Shown in pieces: positions 7,054-14,420 of a stretch of 22,799 nt of DNA. The notes below the pieces were generated by a model that was not told the origin of the DNA, did no database searches, and saw nothing but the letters and a program-made list of their open reading frames with translations. Made by a program: the position numbers and the translations under genes. The stretch's first letter is position 1; each line of letters starts with the position of its first letter. The stretch is from Acetothermia bacterium UBA7521 (GTDB lineage: Bacteria; Bipolaricaulota; Bipolaricaulia; Bipolaricaulales; Bipolaricaulaceae), in contig DLNB01000004.1 of assembly GCA_002479455.1 (NCBI GenBank), forward strand, positions 1 to 22,799. The letters run 5' to 3'.

Positions 7054-8085
7054 TCATCGTCTGTCGAGGTAGTCGCGCACCGGCCCCAACTCGATCTGCC
7101 ACGTCGTCCACTCCTTGTACGGGCGGAACCCCATCGCCTCGTTGATCCGGAGCATCGGTGCGTTGGAGTTCGCGTTCCCGGTGCGCACGCGCACCACCTG
7201 GGGCCTCTCGGCGCGAACCTTCTCGATCATCGTTGCCTTGAGCCACTTCCCCAGGCCGTGGCCGCGGTACGCGGGGAGGACGCCGGTGTCCCCTTGCCAC
7301 AGGGTCTGGGGCTGACCGCTCTCCCAGAACACCTCGGTGTACCCGGCGAGATCACCGGACGCCTGGTGCCGGGCGTAGAGGGTCCACCGCTCGGTGCGGC
7401 GCTCGGTCAGCGACCGCTCTCTCTGGCGTAGCATCTCGGGAGTCCAGGTCCAGTCGTCCATTTGGAGGTCGTCGCGTGGCGCGGTGTTCATCACGGCCTT
7501 GAGCTCGCAGATGGAACCCAGGTACTCCTCGGGGTACGGCCCGATCCACCACCCGAGGGTGAACAGGTCCCGTGGACCCTCGTCGCGCCATCGCTTCATC
7601 AGACTCCGGTCGAGGTGCACCAGATCGAGCTGGTTCGTACGGGAGACGATCCCCACCCGCGCGCCGATCTTCTCCATGAGCATCCCCCCTGCGGGAATGG
7701 CGGAGTCTGTGCCTGCAACGAGAAGCGTCCGGCCCTCTCTCTCGGCCTTCGCGACGATGCGCGCCAGCAGCTTTCTGGCAATTCCCTGGCGGCGGGAAGC
7801 GGGGTCCACACCGATGTAGCCGTCGGCGATGTGGCGGTTGTGTTCGGTGTCGAACATGTATACGTTCGCCGATGCGACGATCTGCCCTTCCTGCCAGGCT
7901 ACCCAGCGGTGGACAGTCCAGAACGGTGGGACAGAACGGATACTCCTTTCCCAATCCTCCAACGACCGCGGCGGGTCCTCCGGCCAGGCTTCCGCCTCCA
8001 ACTGAACGAGGAGCGCGTGGGCTGCCTGGAACTCTTGACGGGATGCCGTCGCGATGTCGAACTCGCGGATCGAGATCTGTCTCAT
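7054..8085 (-). CDS. tandem GNAT-domain acetyltransferase (copy 2)
   Basis: A 343-residue protein built like the one at 1533-2537. The first GNAT fold has motif A in IGVDPASRRQGIARKLLARI, and the second in VLPAYRGHGLGKWLKATMI followed by the family's NAPMLRINEAMGF segment. The last of these is typical of double-GNAT proteins related to mycothiol synthase-like or aminoglycoside-type enzymes, but the substrate is not resolved. The ATG at 8085 is preferred over one 24 bp upstream because GGAGGTGA lies 8 nt before it. It is 82 bp downstream of the comEA-like gene on the same strand and may be read from it or from a weak local promoter. The function is N-acetylation by family knowledge only. Confidence 0.85.
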   Translation of the reverse strand: MRQISIREFDIATASRQEFQAAHALLVQLEAEAWPEDPPRSLEDWERSIRSVPPFWTVHRWVAWQEGQIVASANVYMFDTEHNRHIADGYIGVDPASRRQGIARKLLARIVAKAEREGRTLLVAGTDSAIPAGGMLMEKIGARVGIVSRTNQLDLVHLDRSLMKRWRDEGPRDLFTLGWWIGPYPEEYLGSICELKAVMNTAPRDDLQMDDWTWTPEMLRQRERSLTERRTERWTLYARHQASGDLAGYTEVFWESGQPQTLWQGDTGVLPAYRGHGLGKWLKATMIEKVRAERPQVVRVRTGNANSNAPMLRINEAMGFRPYKEWTTWQIELGPVRDYLDRR

Positions 8086-8167
8086 GCCGCGTTCACCTCC
8101 GTGGACCACGAATGAAGGAAAGATGCATGGTACTGCGGAGCCCTTCTGCCGGCAATGCGGTAGGGGC

Positions 8168-8566
8168 CTACGCCTCGTCGTCCCCGATTGTGATCAGGTC
8201 GCGGAACCCGTCAAGGGTCTTCGATCCGATCCCCGAAACATGGGTGAGATCCTCGATGCTCGCGAACGGACCGTGCTCCTCGCGGTAGGCGATGATGCGC
8301 GCTGCGAGCGCCGGGCCGATCCCGGGAAGCTTCTCCAGCTCCGCTGCCGGGGCGAGGTTGATGTTCACCTTGCCGGGGAGCTTGAACTCGATCGGCACCA
8401 CAAACGCTGGAACATCTACACGGCCGGGCGGCGTGCGGGGTGGGACGGATGGGGGGATGAGGCGCAGGGCGGCGTAGAGAACCAGGGCAACTACGAGGAG
8501 AGCCGCGCCCCAGAACCGAGGCTCAACGCCTTCTCTACGCGAAGATCTCCTTGATTTGCTGGACAC
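8168..8566 (-). CDS. ComEA-like helix-hairpin-helix DNA-binding protein, membrane-anchored
   Basis: A 132-residue protein with a basic N-terminus, one membrane segment (about residues 18-37), a Pro-rich linker, and a C-terminal pair of helix-hairpin-helix motifs: VNINLAPAAELEKLPGIGPALA (from about 67) and LTHVSGIGSKTL (from about 107). In ComEA this domain binds incoming double-stranded DNA during natural transformation at the outer face of the membrane. This protein has that layout but lacks the SLBB domain of long ComEA forms. I place the start at GTG 8566, with AGGAG 7-8 nt upstream; a TTG at 8593 is also open. The gene overlaps the upstream gene's end by 32 bp, which suggests translational coupling. 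No other competence genes are in view. The HhH domain is certain; a role in DNA uptake is inferred. Confidence 0.8.
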   Translation of the reverse strand: MSSKSRRSSRREGVEPRFWGAALLVVALVLYAALRLIPPSVPPRTPPGRVDVPAFVVPIEFKLPGKVNINLAPAAELEKLPGIGPALAARIIAYREEHGPFASIEDLTHVSGIGSKTLDGFRDLITIGDDEA

Positions 8567-9074
8567 CCCACTGCTCCTGCTGAGCGCGGGCAAGTTCTGG
8601 TTGCCGCTCGTAGCGCTCTGTGGCGAACTTCGACTTCCAGCGGGCGAGGTGGATCTCCCGCATCCGTGTGCGCAGGTTCGAATCTGTGAGAGCGGGATCT
8701 TCGCTCAGCGCTTCGACCTCGGGAAGGTACACATCGATGGCCGCTGCCTGATCGAACAGGCCCAAACTGGTCTCAGAATCCACCGAAAGCAGGTCCCTCG
8801 CTTGTTGAAACAGCTTCCGGCGGCGAAGCTCGTCAAGGGCTCGCTCCTGCATCCTCCGGCTCATATCACGATAAACACTCAGCTTCCACACTGGGAAGCG
8901 CCGCAGCTCGTGGGTACAACCGGTGTGGGGTGGGAACGCCTCGGGATGGCCGACGATCCGACCGTGCCAGGCGAGGCAAGCCTCGCACGTGCGCCACGTG
9001 ACGCTCGTGTAGCACTGCCAAAGAGACGTACGGCCGCGGAACAAGTGCCCCAGCGCGCGAAGTCGATTTGTCAT
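8535..9074 (-). CDS. unknown protein with a CxxC...HxxC motif (weak resemblance to Mu F-like head-protein tail motif)
   Basis: A 179-residue soluble protein that I do not recognise. Near its start are WRTCEACLAWHG (Cys30, Cys33) and FPPHTGCTHEL (His50, Cys53), a plausible zinc site. The arrangement 'T-C-x2-C-x-A-x-x-G ... P-P-H-x2-C' resembles the C-terminal motif of phage Mu gpF-like head-morphogenesis proteins, but no other phage genes surround it and here the motif is N-terminal. The rest is charged and helical, with many Arg, Glu and Gln. Longer open frames upstream run through the tRNA and are artefacts, so the ATG at 9074, 10 nt from the tRNA's CCA end, is used. No clear ribosome site. 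It may be co-transcribed with the tRNA and overlaps the comEA-like gene. Confidence 0.6.
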   Translation of the reverse strand: MTNRLRALGHLFRGRTSLWQCYTSVTWRTCEACLAWHGRIVGHPEAFPPHTGCTHELRRFPVWKLSVYRDMSRRMQERALDELRRRKLFQQARDLLSVDSETSLGLFDQAAAIDVYLPEVEALSEDPALTDSNLRTRMREIHLARWKSKFATERYERQPELARAQQEQWGVQQIKEIFA

Positions 9075-9084
9075 GGAGGCTCTG

Positions 9085-9173
9085 TGGTGCCGAGGGTGGG
9101 AGTCGAACCCACACGCCCTGCGAGGGGCACGGGATTTTGAGTCCCGCGCGTCTGCCAATTCCGCCACCCCGGC
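9085..9173 (-). tRNA. tRNA-Leu (anticodon CAA)
   Basis: The minus strand folds as a class II tRNA: acceptor 7 bp (GCCGGGG with CCTCGGC, one G-U), D-arm GGCGGAATTGGCAGAC, anticodon stem CGGGA/TCCCG around loop CTCAAAA giving anticodon CAA, a long variable arm, T-arm GTGGG-TTCGACT-CCCAC, discriminator A and an encoded CCA. It reads UUG codons. It lies between the Fur-type gene and the unknown 179-residue gene on the same strand. Confidence 0.97.
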
Positions 9174-9182
9174 GCTCTGCTG

Positions 9183-9188
9183 ATTATA
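9183..9188 (-). promoter_or_regulatory. -10 box of tRNA-Leu
   Basis: A perfect minus-strand TATAAT ends 9 nt before the tRNA's first base and overlaps the stop codon of the fur-type gene. I find no good -35 at normal spacing; TTGCCC at 9214-9209 is 20 bp away. Confidence 0.5.
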
Positions 9189-9618
9189 GCTTCGCGGCGC
9201 GGCACGCTGGGCAAAGCCCGTAGCCCTGGACGACAACCTCGGCAAGCGTGAACCCGTGATGCTCCGCGGCCTTGGTCACGACTTTCTTCAGGCTCGGGTC
9301 GGAGAACTCCACCACCTGCCCGCAGACGCGACACACGAGGTGGCCGTGCTCCTCACGCCCCAGTACGTGCTCGTAGTGGGCGTGGGCCTCGCCAAACGAC
9401 ACGCGACGCACGAGTCCGGCCTGCTCGAGGAGATCGAGCGTGCGGTACACCGTGGCTGCCGATGAGACCACGCCCCGCAGCGCGGCCCACAAGTCGGCGG
9501 CCTCGAAGTGGGCGGGGAGGGCGAACACCGCCTCGACCACCGCCCGTCGTGGTCCTGTGACGTGGAGGCCCCGCTGGCGGAGGAAATTCTCAAACCGGTC
9601 CACCGCCTGGTCACTCAT
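9184..9618 (-). CDS. Fur-family metal-responsive transcription regulator
   Basis: A 144-residue regulator (from ATG 9618). A winged helix lies at about residues 10-75, with the recognition region SSAATVYRTLDLLEQAGLV. A dimerisation and metal domain follows: HAHYEH (79-84), EEHGHLVC (89-96), and two structural zinc pairs Cys96-x2-Cys99 and Cys136-x2-Cys139. His37, His91 and His93 line up with the regulatory site of PerR/Fur. At the position of PerR Asp104 there is Glu, which in the family favours metal sensing over peroxide sensing, so Fur- or Zur-type is likelier than PerR. A GTG start at 9660, overlapping the upstream stop, would add 14 residues. Neither start has a strong ribosome site. It follows the DUF89 gene closely and may be co-transcribed. 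Confidence 0.92.
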   Translation of the reverse strand: MSDQAVDRFENFLRQRGLHVTGPRRAVVEAVFALPAHFEAADLWAALRGVVSSAATVYRTLDLLEQAGLVRRVSFGEAHAHYEHVLGREEHGHLVCRVCGQVVEFSDPSLKKVVTKAAEHHGFTLAEVVVQGYGLCPACRAAKL

Positions 9619-9652
9619 GTCCACACCACTGTGCCGCGATCGGGGAGGCACG

Positions 9653-10504
9653 TCAACCACGTCCCCGGAGGAGGGCCAGGCTGCCGACCGCGACGCCGGC
9701 CTCCCGTGCCACGGGTTGGCACTTGGCTTGGAAGAGGAAGAACAACGGAGCCGGCTCCTGAGACAGGCCCTCGAAGTTCCCCATTCCCTTGCTCAGGACC
9801 AGTCCGGTGTTCCGGAACCGCGTGCGGAAAGAAGTTGAGCAGGCAGCGAGGGACACACCGGGCACGTCGGACCCGGTGGTGATGATCTCCGCGATCGCGT
9901 TCAGTCCAACTGATTCTGCATCATCCTTGGTGACGTCGTTCAGCGTGGGCGCGCCGCGGACGGCGACGGTCACGTTCTTGCCGCGGGCAACGAGCTCCTC
10001 GATGAGGATCCGGTCGAGCACGATCTCGCCCGCGTTGTCGGCCAGGAAGAGCACCTCCCGAGATCGGTCCAACGCGTCACGAAAGGCTCCGTAATCGGAG
10101 CGGGCGAAGCCCTGCAGAGCGCAATCTACGTCGTGGTGGGGGTCTACTCCCGCGTAGAACCCGAGATCGAGAGCGTTCCCCGCCGCGGCGAGCCGCAGGG
10201 CGTGGAACAGCGGATCAGGGGCCCGGGCCACCTCCTCCTTCCATCGCGCGTAGTGTCCAAGGGCGGCCGTGTTCGCCGCGCGCTTCTCCCCTAGATACGG
10301 GTCGGTCTGCCCGACTCGTGTCCGCAGCAGGCGGCCGATCTCCGCGCCCAGGAGGATCGGGGGGAGTGTCCGATCCCAGTCTGCCGTGATCCGTGCTCCC
10401 TCGGCGACGACCGCCCACGCCTCCTCGTCCGGGGCGCCGGCGAGGCGCGCTCCGCCCAGGGTCGCCCGCAGAATGCACGGGATGCAGTCAGAATAGGTCC
10501 TCAC
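9653..10504 (-). CDS. DUF89-family (ARMT1-like) metal-dependent phosphatase
   Basis: A 283-residue protein of the DUF89 family, whose studied members are metal-dependent phosphatases that clear damaged sugar or cofactor phosphates. Visible features: the Cys7-x2-Cys10 pair at the N-terminus (CIPC) typical of the prokaryotic subgroup, FLADNAGEIVLDRILIEEL (153-171) with Asp156 and Asn157 as metal ligands, the Asp190 region (APTLND), and LSKGMGNFEGLS near 238-249 for phosphate binding. The length is normal for the stand-alone bacterial form. The start is GTG 10504, with TAACAT ending 6 nt upstream and no ribosome site, so it is probably leaderless. It is divergent from the thioredoxin-like gene and upstream of the Fur gene. 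The substrate is unknown. Confidence 0.88.
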   Translation of the reverse strand: MRTYSDCIPCILRATLGGARLAGAPDEEAWAVVAEGARITADWDRTLPPILLGAEIGRLLRTRVGQTDPYLGEKRAANTAALGHYARWKEEVARAPDPLFHALRLAAAGNALDLGFYAGVDPHHDVDCALQGFARSDYGAFRDALDRSREVLFLADNAGEIVLDRILIEELVARGKNVTVAVRGAPTLNDVTKDDAESVGLNAIAEIITTGSDVPGVSLAACSTSFRTRFRNTGLVLSKGMGNFEGLSQEPAPLFFLFQAKCQPVAREAGVAVGSLALLRGRG

Positions 10505-10510
10505 GGGGTT

Positions 10511-10553
10511 ATGTTACCGGACGGCGGAGCGGCGCAGCGGACTCGGGTATCCT
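10511..10553. promoter_or_regulatory. compact divergent leaderless promoter region
   Basis: Only 56 bp separate two divergent starts. The minus-strand TAACAT (10516-10511) is 6 nt before GTG 10504. The plus-strand TATCCT (10548-10553) is 7 nt before ATG 10561. Neither gene has a Shine-Dalgarno. No clear -35 boxes. Confidence 0.4.
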
Positions 10554-10560
10554 TACCGGT

Positions 10561-11034
10561 ATGCTGAAAGCGTTGCTTGTTGGGGTGCTGGGCTGGATCT
10601 CGGTGAGCTTGGCTTCTGCGGCCCCCGTCGAGCTCCACTACTTCTGGGCGGCGACGTGTCCGGACTGTTCGGTGATGAAGACGTACCTCGCCGACCTGGC
10701 TACGGAGTTCCCCGAGCTGCGGATCGTCGAGCACGAGGTCGGGTACAGCGGGGACAACTTCCGGCTGATGGCGGCGCTGGCCGAGGCGTACGCCCTGGAG
10801 AAATACGCAACTCCTGTGGTAGCGGTGGGCGACCTGGCTACAACGGGGATTGGTTTGGCGGTCGAGCTCAGGCTGTACGAGGAAGTCGCCCGTTGTGCGG
10901 CCGAGGGCTGTCCGTCCCCGTTGTCTCGGCTTCCCGATGCGCCGCGCTGGCGACTGAGCCCAATCGAACTGGTTCTCATCCTCGCCGTTGGCACGAGCGT
11001 GGTCCTTCTCTTGAGCTGGGTCTTCTCCCGGTAG
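10561..11034 (+). CDS. secreted, membrane-anchored thioredoxin-like protein
   Basis: A 157-residue protein. A signal peptide (MLKALLVGVLGWISVSLASA, likely cut after Ala20 or 21) leads into a thioredoxin-like domain with VELHYFWAATCPDCSVMK: the redox pair is Cys33-Pro-Asp-Cys36. The cis-proline region is YATPVVAVGD (Pro85). A second pair, Cys112 and Cys117, follows, and a C-terminal membrane helix (about 135-154) ends in Phe-Ser-Arg. It therefore faces the extracytoplasmic space and may reduce, oxidise or shuttle disulfides there. The start is chosen at the first residue of the signal peptide; TATCCT lies 7 nt before it, suggesting a leaderless message. Possible clients include the cysteine-rich protein at 18496-22338, but that link is only my inference. 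Confidence 0.75.
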   Translation: MLKALLVGVLGWISVSLASAAPVELHYFWAATCPDCSVMKTYLADLATEFPELRIVEHEVGYSGDNFRLMAALAEAYALEKYATPVVAVGDLATTGIGLAVELRLYEEVARCAAEGCPSPLSRLPDAPRWRLSPIELVLILAVGTSVVLLLSWVFSR

Positions 11035-11054
11035 GTGGCGGGTCGAACGGGGAG

Positions 11055-11060
11055 TAGAAT
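11055..11060 (+). promoter_or_regulatory. -10 box for a leaderless uvrB transcript
   Basis: TAGAAT ends 8 nt before the uvrB ATG, and the eight bases between carry no ribosome site. No obvious LexA-type SOS box is visible in the 34 bp upstream. Confidence 0.4.
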
Positions 11061-11068
11061 CGGCGGCT

Positions 11069-13057
11069 ATGGCCAAGGCCGCGGCGGGAGAGCGGTTCCA
11101 ACTCAAGACGAAGCTCAAGCCTCAGGGCGATCAGCCGAAGGCGATCGCCGAGCTCACGGCGGGCATTCTCGCGGGCCACCGGTACCAGACCCTCCTCGGT
11201 GCCACGGGCACGGGGAAGACGTTCAGCATCGCGCAGGTAATCCAGAACGTACAGCGACCGACCCTCGTCGTCGCCCACAACAAGACCCTCACCGCCCAGC
11301 TGTACGGCGAGTTCCGGGAGCTGTTCCCCGACAACGCGGTCCACTACTTCGTGTCCTACTACGACTACTACCAGCCGGAGGCGTACATTCCGCAGACGGA
11401 CACCTACATCGAGAAGGATGCTCAGATCAACGAGGAGATCGACCGCCTCCGCCATGCGGCGACGGCCAGTCTTCTCTCTCGGCGAGACGTGCTTGTTGTC
11501 GCTTCCGTATCGTGCATCTACGGTCTCGGTTCGCCCCAGGACTACGCGGCGCTCTCTCTCGTTCTCGAAGTCGGCCGGGAGTACAACCTCGATGAGCTCC
11601 TGCGGCAGCTCGTGATGCTCCAGTACCGGCGGAACGAGCTTGCGTTCGAGCGCGCGACATTCCGTCTGCGGGGGGACGTGCTGGAGATCATCCCCGCTTC
11701 CGAGGAGCTCGGATACCGGATCGAGCTGTTCGGCGACGCAGTCGAGCGGATCTCCGCCGTAGACCCGCTCACGGGAGACGCGCTCTCTCAGCGGGCACGG
11801 GCCACAATTACCCCAGCCACGCACCATGTGACCCCGGAACAACGTCTCAAACACGCTCTGGCCGGGATCGAGGCCGAGTTGGACGAGCGGTTGAAGGAGC
11901 TCCGCGCGACCGGGAAGCTCCTCGAGGCCCAGCGGATCGAGCAGCGCACCCTGTTCGACCTCGAGATGATGCGGGAAATGGGGTACTGCCCAGGAATCGA
12001 GAACTACTCCCGCCACCTTGATGGTCGGAGGGCTGGGGAACCCCCGTGGGTGCTCCTTGACTACTTCCCGCCGGGCTTCCTGACGGTGATCGACGAGTCG
12101 CACCAGACCGTCCCTCAGATCAACGGGATGTTCCATGGCGACCGGTCTCGGAAGGGAACCCTTGTCGAGTACGGGTTCCGGCTTCCCTCTGCCCTCGACA
12201 ACCGTCCCCTCACGTTCGGTGAGTTCGAAGAGCGGGTGGGGCAGGTGGTCTTCATGTCCGCCACCCCAGCCGACTACGAGCGGCGCGTATCGGCGAAGAT
12301 CGTCGAGCAGATCGTCCGGCCGACCGGCCTCGTGGACCCTGAGATCGAGGTCCACCCCGTCCAGGGACAGGTGGACCACCTTCTCGGCGAGCTGCGCGTA
12401 GTCACCGAACGGGGAGAGAGGGCCCTCGTGACGACACTCACCAAGCGGATGTCCGAGGATCTGACCGACTACCTCGTGGAGATCGGCGTGCGGGCCCGCT
12501 ACCTCCATTCGGAGATCGAGACCTTGGAGCGGGTGGACATCCTCCGCGACCTGCGGTTGGGCAAGTTCGATGTGCTCGTGGGGATCAACCTGCTGCGGGA
12601 GGGGCTGGACCTCCCTGAGGTATCGTTGGTGGCGATCCTCGATGCGGATAAGGAAGGGTTCTTGCGATCTGGGACCTCGCTCATCCAGACGATCGGCCGC
12701 GCGGCGCGGAACGTGCGGGGGAAGGTCATTCTTTATGCCGACCAGTTCACCGACGCCATCCGCCAGGCGGTGGAGGAGACGAACCGGCGGCGGCAGATCC
12801 AGCTTGAGCACAACCGACGGTATGGGATCACCCCGCAGACGATCGAGAAAGAGGTGCGGGACATCGTGGCCGAGTTCCACGGCCGCCGTGCCGAACCGAT
12901 AGAGATCCCGAAGATGCCCGAGAAGCTTCCCCGAGAGGAAATCGCGCAGCTCGTGCGGAGCCTGGAGAAGGAGATGAAAGGCGCGGCGGAGCGGCTGGAG
13001 TTCGAACTCGCCGCCGCGTACCGCGACAAGCTCCGCGAGCTGCGCCGCCTGCTCTAG
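11069..13057 (+). CDS. uvrB: UvrB, excinuclease ABC subunit B
   Basis: A 662-residue, full-length UvrB, the damage-verifying helicase of nucleotide excision repair that is loaded by UvrA and recruits UvrC. In order: Walker A GATGTGKT (44-51), VVAHNKTLTAQLY, the damage-probing beta-hairpin region YYDYYQPEAYIPQTDTYIEK (about 97-116), the DEAD-like motif VIDESH near residue 340, the helicase C half with HSEIETLERVDILRDLR, GINLLREGLDLPEVSLVAILD and QTIGRAARN, and a C-terminal UVR domain (about 625-660) that contacts UvrC. No key motif is missing. The start is the only sensible one. It is 34 bp downstream of the thioredoxin-like gene and convergent with the M42 peptidase gene, with 16 bp between stops. 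Confidence 0.98.
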   Translation: MAKAAAGERFQLKTKLKPQGDQPKAIAELTAGILAGHRYQTLLGATGTGKTFSIAQVIQNVQRPTLVVAHNKTLTAQLYGEFRELFPDNAVHYFVSYYDYYQPEAYIPQTDTYIEKDAQINEEIDRLRHAATASLLSRRDVLVVASVSCIYGLGSPQDYAALSLVLEVGREYNLDELLRQLVMLQYRRNELAFERATFRLRGDVLEIIPASEELGYRIELFGDAVERISAVDPLTGDALSQRARATITPATHHVTPEQRLKHALAGIEAELDERLKELRATGKLLEAQRIEQRTLFDLEMMREMGYCPGIENYSRHLDGRRAGEPPWVLLDYFPPGFLTVIDESHQTVPQINGMFHGDRSRKGTLVEYGFRLPSALDNRPLTFGEFEERVGQVVFMSATPADYERRVSAKIVEQIVRPTGLVDPEIEVHPVQGQVDHLLGELRVVTERGERALVTTLTKRMSEDLTDYLVEIGVRARYLHSEIETLERVDILRDLRLGKFDVLVGINLLREGLDLPEVSLVAILDADKEGFLRSGTSLIQTIGRAARNVRGKVILYADQFTDAIRQAVEETNRRRQIQLEHNRRYGITPQTIEKEVRDIVAEFHGRRAEPIEIPKMPEKLPREEIAQLVRSLEKEMKGAAERLEFELAAAYRDKLRELRRLL

Positions 13058-13073
13058 CTCCCTACGTCCCGCG

Positions 13074-14192
13074 TCAGGTCGTCCGACGCCGCCGGGCCGT
13101 CGAGCGCGCCGGCGCCCTCTTCGTCTCCCCGGGCACGAGGTCGGTGTTCGCGGTCAGCCCCGCCACAGTGTGGGCGATGAGCTTCGCTGCATTCTCGACG
13201 TCCCTGAGCGATACGATCTCGCACGGCGAGTGCATGTACCGGTTGGGGATCGAGACGAGGGCGGTCGCCATCCCGGTCCGGCTCAGCTGCATCGCGTTGG
13301 CATCTGTCCCTGTGCCGCCCGGGGCGGCCTCGATCTGGAATGGGATCTTTGCCTTCTTGGCCGCCGCGATGAGGAGGTCGAACAGTTTGGGGTTGATGTT
13401 CGGGCCCCGGGCGATCACCGGCCCCTTGCCGAGACCGATCTCACCGAGCTTCTTCTTGTCGCCTTCTGTGCCGGGGGTGTCGGTGGTGTGGCAGACGTCC
13501 ACGGCGATGCCGACCGTTGGGTCCAGACCGTAGGCGCTCGTCCGCGCCCCGCGGAGGCCGATCTCCTCCTGCACGGTGGCCACAGCGAACACCGCGGCCT
13601 TAGGCTTGAGGGCCTTGAGGTGGCGCAGCGTTTCGAGGGCCACGAACCCCCCGATCCGGTCGTCCACGCCCCGCGCCACGAGGAGGTCGTCGGAGAGCCG
13701 GTCTGGGTTGTAGGCGAGTACGATCGGGTCTCCGATCTCGACCCTCTTCTGCGCCTCGGCCTTCGACTTGGCGCCGATGTCGATCCACAGGTCCTCGACT
13801 TTGACAACGTTCTTCCGGTCTTCGTCCGCAAGCAGGTGGATCGGCTTCCGGCCGATCACGCCGAGCACGCGGCCCTTCTTGGTGTGCACCCACACCCGCT
13901 GGCCGGGAAGGATTTGTGCGTCCCAACCTCCGATGGGGCGGGTGTAGAGGTACCCCGAGTCGGTGATGTGGGAAACCATAAGCCCGATCTCGTCCATGTG
14001 GCCGGCGAGCATGACCCGGGGAGCGCCAGCCTCGTTGAGGGACGCAAACGCGTTCCCGTGGAGGTCCGCCCACGTCCGCTGGGCGAACGTGGCTGCCTCT
14101 TCACGCCATACCGCCGCCGCATCGGCCTCGAACCCCGACGGGCTGATTGTGGTGAGGAATCGCTCCAGGAACGCGTACTTGCCTTTGTCCAT
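13074..14192 (-). CDS. M42-family aminopeptidase
   Basis: A 372-residue cytosolic metallo-aminopeptidase of family M42 (FrvX/TET type), which forms large particles that trim oligopeptides. Metal-binding and catalytic parts are visible: AGHMDEIGLMV (His65, Asp67), ARGVDDRIGG (bridging Asp), TVQEEIGLRGA (catalytic Glu pair), VDVCHTTDTPG (Asp) and RYMHSPCEIV (His near residue 325). The middle insertion (about 75-165) corresponds to the dodecamer-forming domain. The C-terminal 20 residues are basic (Arg/Ala/Thr) and unconserved. The ATG at 14192 has CAGGAGGG 7 nt upstream and is preferred to an in-frame start 18 bp earlier. It is convergent with uvrB and divergent from the ABC operon. Confidence 0.93.
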   Translation of the reverse strand: MDKGKYAFLERFLTTISPSGFEADAAAVWREEAATFAQRTWADLHGNAFASLNEAGAPRVMLAGHMDEIGLMVSHITDSGYLYTRPIGGWDAQILPGQRVWVHTKKGRVLGVIGRKPIHLLADEDRKNVVKVEDLWIDIGAKSKAEAQKRVEIGDPIVLAYNPDRLSDDLLVARGVDDRIGGFVALETLRHLKALKPKAAVFAVATVQEEIGLRGARTSAYGLDPTVGIAVDVCHTTDTPGTEGDKKKLGEIGLGKGPVIARGPNINPKLFDLLIAAAKKAKIPFQIEAAPGGTGTDANAMQLSRTGMATALVSIPNRYMHSPCEIVSLRDVENAAKLIAHTVAGLTANTDLVPGETKRAPARSTARRRRTT

Positions 14193-14250
14193 CGTGTGCC
14201 CTCCTGTCAATGAGATGCGTCAGTCTACCACGTCGGCAGTTCGCCGCACC

Positions 14251-14279
14251 TGGTCAACTTTGCGCTGCGGGACTATACT
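14251..14279 (+). promoter_or_regulatory. promoter of the ABC import operon
   Basis: TGGTCA (14251-14256), 17-bp spacer, TATACT (14274-14279). It precedes the binding-protein gene by about 135 nt; the leader between them is GC-rich, with a short stem around 14317-14330, and contains no gene I can support. Confidence 0.5.
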
Positions 14280-14420
14280 GCGCCTTACAGTGTTTGGCCC
14301 TGGGTGAAGCCCGGGACCCCGTACGGGGGGTGAGAGGCGTCCAAATGCGAGCGTGTGGAGGGAACCCGTGGATGCCGCGCGAAGGGCGGCGGCGCGGAAG
14401 GCTCAAAGGAGGCGACTCAC

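Noticed and set aside
9075..9245. N-terminal extension of the 179-residue gene reading 'GVAELADARDSKSR'
   Set aside because: This is the classic false translation of a tRNA-Leu gene; the true start is downstream of the tRNA.
10976..12880. 634-residue open frame antisense to uvrB
   Set aside because: High-GC shadow of uvrB in the complementary frame; no recognisable domain or start signal.
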